Shown here: positions 17,044 through 25,057 of the stretch, piece after piece
Layout of the letters: every line of letters begins with the position of its first letter
How positions within the stretch are numbered: position 1 is the first letter of the stretch
Assembly: GCF_004363725.1 (NCBI RefSeq)
Contig: NZ_SNZF01000033.1
Location: 1-44,453 of the forward strand
Origin: Aquamicrobium defluvii
GTDB lineage: Bacteria > Pseudomonadota > Alphaproteobacteria > Rhizobiales > Rhizobiaceae
DNA: 44,453 nucleotides
Direction: 5' to 3'
Notes under the pieces: model-generated
What the model was told of the DNA's origin: nothing
What the model saw: the letters and a program-made list of their open reading frames with translations, nothing else
Database searches by the model: none
Translations under genes and position numbers: made by a program

Positions 17044-17236
17044 GCAGGGCCTCCTGTCCGGCGTGTTGCCAGGCGTTGTGTTGCGCCGAACATAGAGAGG
17101 CGGCACCGTCCATTCAAACGGGCATGGGCGAGGACGGAGTGTTCACTTATTCTTGACGCAGCGCATCGGATGCATTGCAAAGCGCGCGTCGAAACCGCAT
17201 CTGTCGAAAGCAGCAATCAGCCGGGACGCAAACGCG

Positions 17237-17596
17237 ATGCACGGGCACCAACATGCGCCGCAGGGCAGCAGGGCAGGCCGCAACTGGCCCGGACCGTGGC
17301 GCAGGACGCCGGGGCGCGTGCTGGGCACGTCTCTGGTGCGCCTCTATCAGCTCACGCTGTCCGGTTTCGTCGGCAACACCTGCCGGCATCTGCCGACCTG
17401 CTCGGAATATGCCTATGAGGCCATTGCCCGCCACGGCCTGTGGGCGGGCGGCTGGATGGGGCTGTTCCGCTTCCTGCGCTGCGGGCCGGGCGGCACGCAT
17501 GGCATCGACAATGTTCCCGAAGAGCTTGCCCCGCGCTTCCGCTGGTTCCTTCCGTGGCGGTATCGCGAGATCGGCAGGAAAAGAGGCTGTGGATAG
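17237..17596 (+). CDS. yidD: Membrane protein insertion efficiency factor YidD
   Basis: A 119-residue YidD-family protein, which associates with the inner membrane and helps YidC-dependent insertion. It has the amphipathic helix RLYQLTLSGFVGNTCRHLPTCS, then SEYAYEAIARHG and the closing FLRCGPGGTHGIDNVP. In many bacteria yidD lies between rnpA and yidC; here it is separate. The N-terminal 30 residues are basic and poorly conserved, so the start is less sure; the ATG at 17237 has only a weak GGGA upstream. Confidence 0.93.
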   Translation: MHGHQHAPQGSRAGRNWPGPWRRTPGRVLGTSLVRLYQLTLSGFVGNTCRHLPTCSEYAYEAIARHGLWAGGWMGLFRFLRCGPGGTHGIDNVPEELAPRFRWFLPWRYREIGRKRGCG

Positions 17597-17665
17597 CCTG
17601 CGGGCTGTAGCGCCGGATGGGCAATCGTTAAAATTTCCCTCATTGTTTGTTAGCAGAAGTTTACC

Positions 17666-17761
17666 ATGGTGAGGGTGGAACGGCTTCGGCTTTCTCAGGC
17701 TCAAACCTTACATTTTGCCGCGATCTTTTTTCAGAAATGCGATTCCTTCGAGGGAGCTTGA
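17666..17761 (+). CDS. Possible 31-codon leader ORF overlapping the dac start
   Basis: An ATG at 17666 opens a 31-codon frame ending in TGA at 17759-17761, whose last base is the first base of the downstream ATG (TGATG). Such one-base overlap allows translational coupling. The peptide (begins MVRVERLRLSQ, ends FEGA) matches nothing I know, and its own ribosome-binding site is weak, so it may be chance. Confidence 0.25.
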   Translation: MVRVERLRLSQAQTLHFAAIFFQKCDSFEGA

Positions 17762-18966
17762 TGCAGGCTTTTCGTGCCGGGCGGGGTGTCCGCAACTTCC
17801 TTGCGGCCCTGTTTGCCGCTGGCTCCATCGTGTTGGGCGCAGGCCCGGCGCTGGCTGAAACCTCATGGGCGGTGTTCGACGTGGACAGTGGCGTTTTCGT
17901 TGGCGAGGACGGCGGCAGCCGCATCCAGCCACCTGCTTCGCTGGCCAAGATGATGACGCTCTACATCACCTTCGAGGCGATCCGCGACGGGCGGCTGCGG
18001 TGGGGGGATCGCATCACCGTGTCCCGCAATGCCTCCATCAAGATTCCCACCAAGCTGTGGGTGAAGCCCGGCGACACCATCAGCGTGCGTGAGGCTGTTG
18101 ACGGCATGATCGTCATTTCCGCCAACGATGCGGCGGCTGCCATGGGGGAACATCTGGCCGGGTCGGAAGCCGGCTTCGCGCGCCTGATGACGCAGCGCGC
18201 CCGGCAGATCGGCATGAAGGATACGACCTTCACGAATCCGTCGGGGCTGACGGATGGCCTGAAGCAGACGACCACGGCACGCGACATGGCTCTGCTGGGT
18301 CTCGCGCTACAGCGGGATTTCCCGAAGGAGTATCGCCTGTTTGCGCAGCCGTCATTCGTGTTTCGCGGCAAGCTGCGCAAGGGTCATAACAACCTCATGT
18401 ACCGTTATGGCGGCGTCGACGGCATCAAGACTGGCTATACCGATGCGGCCGGCTACAACCTCGCGAGTTCCCTGAACCTCAACGGCCACCGCCTGATCGG
18501 CGTCGTTCTGGGCGGCAAGACGGCCCGCGCGCGCGACAATCAGATGGCGGCACTTCTGACCCGGTTCAGCACGGGAGAAAGCGTCGGCGTCCCTCTTGTG
18601 GCGATGAACGTACCCGTGCCGACGCCGCGGCCGCAGGTGGAGATTGCCATGCACATGCCCAGGATGCACATGCCTGAGATCGAGCAGGGCGATGGCGGCT
18701 TTCCCGTGCCTTCCCTGACGGGCTGGCAGATTCAGGTCGCGGCCCTGCCGAGCCGGGGCGCGGCACAGGCCCTTCTGGACAAGGTGGGCGCGCTGGTGCG
18801 CACCGTCCACACCGGCGCTCTGGCGCAGATCGAGCCCACCACCCGCAGCGGCCGGACGCTTTATCGCGCCCGCTTCGATGGTTTCGAGGATCAGGCCGCC
18901 GCCACGCGCGCTTGCGCGGTTCTGAAGAGCAACCGGCACGACTGCATCACAATCGAAGTTCCCTGA
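17761..18966 (+). CDS. D-alanyl-D-alanine carboxypeptidase with SPOR domain
   Basis: A 401-residue periplasmic penicillin-binding protein of peptidase family S11, trimming the terminal D-Ala from peptidoglycan stem peptides. Residues 1-32 are a signal peptide ending ALA. The active-site motifs are all present: SLAK (Ser60, Lys63), SAN (120-122) and KTG (223-225). After a linker rich in Pro and Met (VPTPRPQ...MHMPRMHMPEIE), the last 75 residues form a SPOR domain that binds denuded glycan strands at division sites. The GAGGGAG before the ATG supports this start. thrS follows after about 140 bases. Confidence 0.95.
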   Translation: MQAFRAGRGVRNFLAALFAAGSIVLGAGPALAETSWAVFDVDSGVFVGEDGGSRIQPPASLAKMMTLYITFEAIRDGRLRWGDRITVSRNASIKIPTKLWVKPGDTISVREAVDGMIVISANDAAAAMGEHLAGSEAGFARLMTQRARQIGMKDTTFTNPSGLTDGLKQTTTARDMALLGLALQRDFPKEYRLFAQPSFVFRGKLRKGHNNLMYRYGGVDGIKTGYTDAAGYNLASSLNLNGHRLIGVVLGGKTARARDNQMAALLTRFSTGESVGVPLVAMNVPVPTPRPQVEIAMHMPRMHMPEIEQGDGGFPVPSLTGWQIQVAALPSRGAAQALLDKVGALVRTVHTGALAQIEPTTRSGRTLYRARFDGFEDQAAATRACAVLKSNRHDCITIEVP

Positions 18967-19108
18967 ACCGGGCGGCGGCGGATCGCGGGGTGCCGCGATG
19001 CTTCGCCGCCTTTACTCAGGCCGGAACAGGCACTATCAGACCGGCTCGGCATTCAAGCCGCATCGAACCCACCCGCGCTCGTTTGCGGGACTGGATAGGA
19101 GAACACCC

Positions 19109-21097
19109 GTGTCGAATACCGTTTCCCTCACATTTCCTGATGGCTCGTCGCGCGATTACGATGCCGCGACGACCGGCGCCGCACTTGCGGAATCCATTTC
19201 GAAGTCGCTGGCAAAGAAGGCCGTGGCCTACACCTTCGACGGCACCCTGCGCGATCTGTCCGATCCGCTGGGCGGGTCCGGCAAGGTCGAGATCGTCACC
19301 CGCGACGATCCCCGCGCTCTTGAGCTGATCCGCCACGATGCCGCGCACGTTCTGGCCGAGGCCGTGCAGGAACTGTGGCCGGGCACGCAGGTGACCATCG
19401 GTCCCGTGATCGAGAACGGTTTCTATTACGATTTCGCCCGCAACGAGCCGTTCACGCCGGAGGATTTCGCCGCCATCGAGAAGAAGATGCGCGAGATCAT
19501 CCAGCGCAACAAGCCCTTCACCAGGGAAGTCTGGTCACGCGAAAAGGCGAAGCAGGTCTTCCGCGACAAGGGCGAGGCTTACAAGGTCGAGCTGGTCGAG
19601 GCGATCCCCGAGGATCAGGACCTGAAGATTTACTATCAGGGCGACTGGTTCGACCTGTGCCGGGGGCCGCATATGGCATCCACCGGCCAGATCGGCAACG
19701 CCTTCAAGCTGATGAAGGTGGCCGGCGCCTATTGGCGCGGCGACGCCAACAACCCGATGCTGACGCGCATCTACGGAACCGCATGGGCGACGCAGGAGCA
19801 GCTCGACCAGTATCTGCACATGCTGGAAGAGGCCGAGAAGCGCGACCATCGCCGCCTTGGCCGCGAGATGGACCTGTTCCACTTCCAGGAGGAAGGGCCG
19901 GGCGTCGTCTTCTGGCACGCCAAGGGCTGGAAGATGTTCCAGAACCTCATCGCCTATATGCGCCGCCGCCTCGGCGACGACTATCAGGAGGTGAACGCCC
20001 CGCAAGTGCTCGACAAGAGCCTGTGGGAGACCTCCGGCCACTGGGGCTGGTATCAGGAGAACATGTTCGCGGTGAAGTCGGCCCACGCCTTCACCCATCC
20101 GGACGATCCCGATGCCGACCAGCGCGTGTTTGCGCTCAAGCCCATGAACTGCCCCGGCCATGTGCAGATCTTCAAGCACGGCCTGAAGTCTTATCGCGAT
20201 CTGCCCATCCGGCTTGCGGAGTTCGGCAATGTGCACCGTTACGAGGCATCCGGCGCGCTGCATGGGCTGATGCGCGTGCGCGCCTTCACGCAGGACGACG
20301 CGCACATTTTCTGCACGGAAGATCAGCTTGAAGCGGAAATCCTCAAGATCAACGATCTGATGATGTCGGTCTACAAGGACTTCGGCTTCGAGGAAGTGGT
20401 GGTGAAGCTCGCCACGCGGCCGGAAAAGCGCGTCGGCACCGATGCGGCATGGGACCATGCCGAGGACATCCTGCGCCGCGCTCTGGCGCGCATGGCGCGC
20501 GAGGACAATCGTATCAAGACCGGCATCAACGAGGGCGAGGGCACGTTCTACGGGCCGAAGTTCGAATATACGCTGAAGGACGCCATCGGCCGCGAATGGC
20601 AGTGCGGCACCACGCAGGTGGACTTCAACCTGCCGGAGCGCTTCGGCGCATTCTACATCGGCGCGGATTCGGAGAAGAAGCAGCCGGTGATGGTGCATCG
20701 CGCCATCTGCGGCTCGCTGGAGCGCTTCCTCGGCATTCTCATCGAGAGCCATACCGGCCAGATGCCGCTATGGTTCGCACCCTTGCAGGTGGTGGTGGCG
20801 ACGATCACCTCCGACGCCGACGACTATGTGAAGCAGGTTGTGGCAAAGCTGAAGGCCGCCGGCCTGTCGGCCGAGGCCGATCTTCGCAACGAGAAGATCA
20901 ACTACAAGGTGCGCGAGCACAGCCTTGCCAAGGTGCCTGTCATCCTCGTCTGCGGCCGGCGCGAGGCCGAGGAAGGCTCGGTCAACATGCGCCGTCTCGG
21001 CTCCCGCGACCAGCAGTCGATGACTCTGGACGAGGCGATCACAGCGCTTGTGGACGAGGCGACGCCGCCCGACCTCAAGCGCGCCCGTGCAAGCTGA
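19109..21097 (+). CDS. thrS: Threonyl-tRNA synthetase
   Basis: Charges tRNA-Thr. The 662-residue class II enzyme has, in order, a TGS domain (1-65), the editing/SAD domain with RHDAAHVLAEAVQ and CRGPHM, the catalytic core with the MNCPGHVQIF zinc site and the FTQDDAHIFC motif, and the C-terminal anticodon-binding domain (about 560-655). The GTG at 19109 is chosen over upstream alternatives because TAGGAGA lies eight bases before it and family members begin here. A strong hairpin follows the stop. No T-box-like leader is seen. Confidence 0.97.
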   Translation: MSNTVSLTFPDGSSRDYDAATTGAALAESISKSLAKKAVAYTFDGTLRDLSDPLGGSGKVEIVTRDDPRALELIRHDAAHVLAEAVQELWPGTQVTIGPVIENGFYYDFARNEPFTPEDFAAIEKKMREIIQRNKPFTREVWSREKAKQVFRDKGEAYKVELVEAIPEDQDLKIYYQGDWFDLCRGPHMASTGQIGNAFKLMKVAGAYWRGDANNPMLTRIYGTAWATQEQLDQYLHMLEEAEKRDHRRLGREMDLFHFQEEGPGVVFWHAKGWKMFQNLIAYMRRRLGDDYQEVNAPQVLDKSLWETSGHWGWYQENMFAVKSAHAFTHPDDPDADQRVFALKPMNCPGHVQIFKHGLKSYRDLPIRLAEFGNVHRYEASGALHGLMRVRAFTQDDAHIFCTEDQLEAEILKINDLMMSVYKDFGFEEVVVKLATRPEKRVGTDAAWDHAEDILRRALARMAREDNRIKTGINEGEGTFYGPKFEYTLKDAIGREWQCGTTQVDFNLPERFGAFYIGADSEKKQPVMVHRAICGSLERFLGILIESHTGQMPLWFAPLQVVVATITSDADDYVKQVVAKLKAAGLSAEADLRNEKINYKVREHSLAKVPVILVCGRREAEEGSVNMRRLGSRDQQSMTLDEAITALVDEATPPDLKRARAS

Positions 21098-21114
21098 TCG
21101 TATCCTGGGCACAA

Positions 21115-21150
21115 AAACGAAAAACGGCGGCGGAGCGATCCGCCGCCGTT
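21115..21150. terminator. Bidirectional terminator between thrS and ribH
   Basis: A perfect 12-bp stem (21123-21134 with 21139-21150) capped by GCGA. On the minus strand it is followed by two T5 runs (complement of the A tracts just before it), making it a strong intrinsic terminator for ribH; it may also end thrS. Confidence 0.85.
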
Positions 21151-21167
21151 CTCGTCTGGGAAAAGAT

Positions 21168-21647
21168 TCAGGCAGCGGCAGCCAGTTGCGCGCGGGTCTT
21201 GCCGATGATCAGCGCGGCTTCCGCAGCCTCGCGCCCCTTCTTCACGAAATGCTCGGAAAAGATGCGGTTATGATGCTCGGTCTCCTGATAATGGTGCGGA
21301 GTGAGCGAAACCGACAGCACCGGAACACCGGAATCCATACCGGCGCGCATCAGACCGTCGACCACCGCTTGCGCCACGAAGTCATGCCGGTAAATACCGC
21401 CATCCACCACAAGGGCTGCGGCAGCGACAGCCGCATAGCGCCCGGACTGGGCGAGATCGCGGGCGAGCAGGGGCATTTCGAAGGCGCCGGGAACGTCGAA
21501 GACATCGACCTGTTCGGCGGGAATGAGCTGGGTAAATCCTTCCAGCGCGCGATCCACGATGTCCTTGTGCCAGCTGGCCTTGATGAAGGCATAGCGCGCG
21601 GAACGTGCAAAAGAAGGGTGGGCTACTTCTGATCGGGCGTGTGTCAT
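21168..21647 (-). CDS. ribH2: 6,7-dimethyl-8-ribityllumazine synthase, type II
   Basis: Penultimate step of riboflavin synthesis. The 159-residue protein has the FDVPGAFEMPLLARDL and GGIYRHDFVAQAVVDGLM motifs. The Trp in FIKASWHKDIVDRA at the substrate pocket is typical of the RibH2 type described in Brucella and rhizobia, a decameric form distinct from the rib-operon RibH1. It has its own FMN riboswitch about 80 bases upstream, an AGGAGA site before the ATG, and a strong terminator behind it, so it is a single-gene regulated unit. No other rib gene is in the window. Confidence 0.93.
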   Translation of the reverse strand: MTHARSEVAHPSFARSARYAFIKASWHKDIVDRALEGFTQLIPAEQVDVFDVPGAFEMPLLARDLAQSGRYAAVAAAALVVDGGIYRHDFVAQAVVDGLMRAGMDSGVPVLSVSLTPHHYQETEHHNRIFSEHFVKKGREAAEAALIIGKTRAQLAAAA

Positions 21648-21728
21648 GGCGGTCTCCTTTAAGCAACAGACACGTCACCCAAGGCGATCACATGAAGGCT
21701 TGCCGCCCGCGTAAATGGCAGCGCCCGC

Positions 21729-21874
21729 ATGTCCTCTTTCATCCGGACTGTAACCGTCGGCCCAGGCATCGCACCTGGTCTGCTGACCTTTCCCGGCAGC
21801 GGGGAAAGCGCTCGCGGGCTCGCGGCAGAAGCCGCATACCGCCGGTGGGGAATTTCGCCCCGCCCTGAGAACGG
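21729..21874 (-). promoter_or_regulatory. FMN riboswitch (RFN element)
   Basis: The reverse complement carries the conserved RFN blocks in order: a 5' part with CAGGGCGGGGCGAAATTCC, then CCACCGGCGGTA, AGCCCGCGAGCG, GGTCAGCAGA, GGGCCGACGGTTACAGTCC and a closing GATGAAAGAG. It lies between the three-repeat protein gene and ribH, oriented toward ribH. No terminator is evident between the aptamer and the start codon, so control is more likely by hiding the ribosome-binding site (inference). Confidence 0.95.
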
Positions 21875-21925
21875 CGCCTTTCTGTCATGGGATGAAAGCT
21901 GTTGCAACCGGGAAATGGTGAACAG

Positions 21926-22876
21926 TCAGTCTGCCGCCTCGGGGTCGACCGCCGAGGCTTCGGAAGCCACCACCTCGATTTCCCGGTTGCGGCCCGGCTC
22001 CACTTCGAAATCCATCTGGTAGATGCGGTCGCGGTTCTTGGCTATTGCCGTATAGTCGCCGTCGGCCAGCACCATGGGAGCGAAGGCCCCGACGGTTTCC
22101 TGCACCTGCTCGCCGGCTTCGTTGAGAACGGACCAGGACGTGTCGGCGATGGCCTCGCCGCCCGCCTCCCGCACCAGCTTGAGCGTGACTTCGGCGGCAT
22201 GGTGTTCGACTGTCGCTTCGGTGAGCTTGCCAGCCTCGACACGGATATCCGAGCGGATGATGGCGTTTACCGAGCCGTAGGTGGAAACGACATGGTAGGT
22301 GCCGGACCTGAGCCGCACCACGGTGTTGGGCTGGACGTTCGGCAGGATCAGCGCCCGTTCGCCATCGTCCTCGCTACCGCCTTCATAGATCGAAAAGCGC
22401 AGCTTGGCGGACGGTATTCGCCCGCCGCCGGAGGCGGTGGCGTCGAGCTTCAGCCCGCCGGCATCGAGAACGAAGCTCTCGCGCTGTGCCTGCCTGCCGA
22501 CCGAGATTCGCTTGGTGGCGCCCGCCCGGCCATACGAGGCGTGGACGAGATAGCTGCCGGGTTCCAGATCGAAAACCGAGGTCCCGCCCTGCGCGGAAGC
22601 GACCAGCGGCAGCTTGCCGTCGGAATCCGGCTCGGGCTTGAAGACCCGCCAGACCATGCCGCGCGTGATGTCCTCGCCGCCTTCGATCAACTGGGCGCTC
22701 AGCGTTACGCTGCCGGCGTGGCGCGTCGCAAGCGGACGCTCGTCCTGCGGCGTGGCGTAGCTGGAAATGCCAGGCAGCTTGAGGTTTTCGAGCCCGTCGG
22801 CCTGCTGCGCGGCGGCAGGCAGGGCTATCGCGCCCAGCATGAGGATCGGGAAAAGACGGCGAACCGCTGCAATCAT
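21926..22876 (-). CDS. Secreted protein with three beta-rich repeats
   Basis: A 316-residue exported protein of unknown function. Residues 1-23 are a signal peptide (hydrophobic core, cleavage near AAAQQ). The mature part seems to be three tandem repeats of about 80 residues (about 56-139, 141-224 and 229-303). Each has a central beta pattern ending in a hydrophobic-X-X-Gly-X-Tyr-X-hydrophobic turn: DLEPGSYLVHASYG, RLRSGTYHVVSTYG and VLADGDYTAIAKN. This recalls carboxypeptidase-regulatory or transthyretin-like beta-sandwich domains that bind proteins or glycans, but no enzyme residues are evident. AAGGCA precedes the ATG at 22876. Related proteins occur in rhizobia as hypotheticals. The FMN riboswitch downstream belongs to ribH, not to this gene. 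Confidence 0.75.
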   Translation of the reverse strand: MIAAVRRLFPILMLGAIALPAAAQQADGLENLKLPGISSYATPQDERPLATRHAGSVTLSAQLIEGGEDITRGMVWRVFKPEPDSDGKLPLVASAQGGTSVFDLEPGSYLVHASYGRAGATKRISVGRQAQRESFVLDAGGLKLDATASGGGRIPSAKLRFSIYEGGSEDDGERALILPNVQPNTVVRLRSGTYHVVSTYGSVNAIIRSDIRVEAGKLTEATVEHHAAEVTLKLVREAGGEAIADTSWSVLNEAGEQVQETVGAFAPMVLADGDYTAIAKNRDRIYQMDFEVEPGRNREIEVVASEASAVDPEAAD

Positions 22877-23018
22877 GTCTTGCCTTGAACCGCAAGGCGG
22901 TGGCAATTTCAAGGCCCATCTGCTTCCGCTGCGGCGGATGCCTTCATTTCCGGCGATGCCAGAGCCAGCCGCAAGGCTTCCGTGCTTCAGCCGCCGTCCT
23001 TCCGGGAGATGTTTGCCG

Positions 23019-23606
23019 ATGAGCTCTATGATCATGGATTTCCTGCTGTCCAGAGCATCCGTACCCATTCAGGACTTGCAGGAGCCGGGCCCGGACGATG
23101 CGCAGATTTCCCGGATCATCGCTGCCGCCAGCCGGGTACCGGACCATGGCAGGCTGGCGCCCTGGCGCTTCATCGTCTATCGCGGCGAAGCGCGCGAGGA
23201 GATCGGCCGCAAGCTGGCGGCGCTGGCCGAAGAACGCGAAGGCCCGCTGCCGGAAGGCCGGCGAAATCAGGAACTCACCCGCTTCTCGCGGGCTCCCGTG
23301 GTCATCGGCGTGGTTTCGACGCCGAAGGATCATCCCAGGATTCCCGACTGGGAGAAATTCCTGTCGGGCGGCATGGCGGCGATGAACCTCATCATCGCCG
23401 CCAACGCGCTCGGCTACGGCACCAACATCATCACAAACTGGTATTCCGATGTGCCGGAGGGGAGGGCCATTCTCGGCCTGGCGCCGGACGAGCGTGTCGT
23501 CGGCTTCGTCCACATCGGCACCTTTGACGGCACGGCGCCGGAGCGTCCACGCCCCGATCCCGTCACGCTCTATGCAGACTATTCAGGCCCGTGGCAGGAA
23601 GTCTGA
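23019..23606 (+). CDS. Nitroreductase family protein
   Basis: A 195-residue FMN-dependent nitroreductase-like protein (YdjA type, by the short length). Visible elements are the N-terminal SRASVP, RIIAAASRVPDHGRLAPWRF (FMN-phosphate region), FLSGGMAAMNLIIAANALGYGTN and the C-terminal GFVHIGTFDG. The physiological substrate is unknown; such enzymes reduce nitro groups, quinones or related compounds with NAD(P)H. The ATG at 23019 is preceded by GGGAGA. It is convergent with the CitE-like gene, only seven bases apart. Confidence 0.9.
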   Translation: MSSMIMDFLLSRASVPIQDLQEPGPDDAQISRIIAAASRVPDHGRLAPWRFIVYRGEAREEIGRKLAALAEEREGPLPEGRRNQELTRFSRAPVVIGVVSTPKDHPRIPDWEKFLSGGMAAMNLIIAANALGYGTNIITNWYSDVPEGRAILGLAPDERVVGFVHIGTFDGTAPERPRPDPVTLYADYSGPWQEV

Positions 23607-23613
23607 CGAAGGG

Positions 23614-24495
23614 TCAGGAGATCACGCCCGCAGCCCGCGCCCTTGCCAGCAGCCGTTCGGCAAGGCGCAGATGCGGGCGGTCGTACATCTTGCCGCCAAT
23701 ACCGACCACGCCCGGATTTCCGGCGGCCTCGAAGGCGGCAACCACTGCCGCCGAATGTTCGATCGCTTCGCCTGATGGCGTGAACGCGGCATTGATGACC
23801 GGAACCTGTGCCGGATGGATCGCCATCTTGGCCGTGAAACCGTCGCGCTCGGCTTCGGCGCATTCCGCCTCCAGCCCAGCGAGGTCGCGGAAATCGGGAT
23901 AGACGCTGTCTATGGCCGGAACTTCGGCAGAAGATGCCGCAAGCAGGGTGACGGTGCGAGCAAGCCGGAACACATCGGTATAGCGCCCGTCCGCATCCCG
24001 CGCCGACCGCGCGCCAATGGCTGCGGACAGGTCTTCCGCGCCCCACGTCAGCCCGGCAAGGCGCGCGCTCGCGCCGGCATATGTCGCGCCGGAGAACAGC
24101 GAGGCCGCCGTTTCGGTGGCGATGGCGATTATGGAAATGCCGCCGTCGGGCAAGCCGTGATTCGCCTCATGCACGCGCAGTTTGGCCGAAAGCTGTTGCA
24201 CGTCCGCGCCGCTGGTCGATTTCGGCAGCATGATGCCGTCCGGGTGCACGCCGGTGAGAGCCGCAAGATCCCCGTCGGTGAGACCGGTGCTGAGGTCGTT
24301 GACGCGGATGTAGACAAGCGGTTTCCGGGTCCCGGCTTCCGCCACGAGAAAATCGGACGCGATGCGTCGCGCGGCCTCCTTGTTGGCCGGTGCGACCGAA
24401 TCCTCCAGATCGACGATCACCACGTCGGCCCCCGAGGAGAAGCCCTTCTCGAGCTTCTTTTCCGAATCGCCCGGAACGAACAGCAGCGAGCGCAT
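23614..24495 (-). CDS. CitE/HpcH-type CoA ester lyase
   Basis: A 293-residue TIM-barrel lyase of the HpcH/HpaI aldolase and CitE-like family, which cleave or form beta-hydroxyacyl-CoA bonds using Mg2+. Motifs are RSLLFVPG at the N-terminus, VDLEDSV, the metal-ligand region IATETAAS, TWGAEDLSAAIG, and KMAIHPAQV. Possible reactions include malyl-CoA, methylmalyl-CoA or citramalyl-CoA cleavage; the sequence alone does not decide. Its start codon shares one base with the stop of the MaoC-like gene (TGATG), so the two are translated together and probably act in sequence. Confidence 0.88.
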   Translation of the reverse strand: MRSLLFVPGDSEKKLEKGFSSGADVVIVDLEDSVAPANKEAARRIASDFLVAEAGTRKPLVYIRVNDLSTGLTDGDLAALTGVHPDGIMLPKSTSGADVQQLSAKLRVHEANHGLPDGGISIIAIATETAASLFSGATYAGASARLAGLTWGAEDLSAAIGARSARDADGRYTDVFRLARTVTLLAASSAEVPAIDSVYPDFRDLAGLEAECAEAERDGFTAKMAIHPAQVPVINAAFTPSGEAIEHSAAVVAAFEAAGNPGVVGIGGKMYDRPHLRLAERLLARARAAGVIS

Positions 24496-24947
24496 CAGAC
24501 CGGCCTTTTCAGCATCATGGCCTGACGCAGGCATTTCGCCACCAGGACATCGTTCTGATTGTAGGCCCGGTGCTCCAGCTCGACGATGCCGCGATCCGGT
24601 TTCGATTTCGATTCGCGCACCGAGACGACGGTTGTTTCCACGCGCACCGTGTCGCCATGGAACAGCGGGTGCGGGAAGACCGTGTCCGTCATGCCCAGAT
24701 TGCCGATCGTGGTGCCCACGGTCAGGTCGTTCACGGCGATGCCGATCATCAGCCCCAGCGTGAACAGGGAGTTGACCAGCGGCTTGCCCCATTCGGTCTT
24801 CGAGGCGAAATCGAAATCGATGTGGAGGGGCTGCGGATTCAGCGTCATCACCGAAAACAGCATGTTGTCGCTTTCGGTGACGGTCTTGCGCAGCGTATGG
24901 CGGAAGACGTGTCCGACTTCAAACTCCTCAAGATACAGACCGGCCAT
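24495..24947 (-). CDS. MaoC-family hydratase/dehydratase
   Basis: A 150-residue single hot-dog domain protein of the MaoC family (R-specific enoyl-CoA hydratase type). The active-site pattern is visible as MTLNPQPLHIDFDFA (Asn, His and Asp positions), followed by the hydrophobic helix LFTLGLMIGIAVNDLTVGT. The family hydrates enoyl-CoA. It is the first gene of a two-gene unit with the CitE-like lyase, suggesting hydration of an unsaturated acyl-CoA followed by C-C bond cleavage. The start at 24947 gives the family N-terminus (MAGLYLEEF); an AGGAGA-like site lies just upstream. Confidence 0.88.
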   Translation of the reverse strand: MAGLYLEEFEVGHVFRHTLRKTVTESDNMLFSVMTLNPQPLHIDFDFASKTEWGKPLVNSLFTLGLMIGIAVNDLTVGTTIGNLGMTDTVFPHPLFHGDTVRVETTVVSVRESKSKPDRGIVELEHRAYNQNDVLVAKCLRQAMMLKRPV

Positions 24948-25057
24948 TATCCTCTCCTTTTCATGCTTTTTGATAGGACGCAGACACGGCCCCCGCAAGC
25001 GCACCGGCAACATCAAAACATGGTGAACGCTTTATTAAGCGATCGATTCTATCGTGC

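Noticed and set aside
21659..21907. 82-codon frame through the FMN riboswitch
   Set aside because: The sequence is the conserved aptamer RNA; the translated frame has no protein features.
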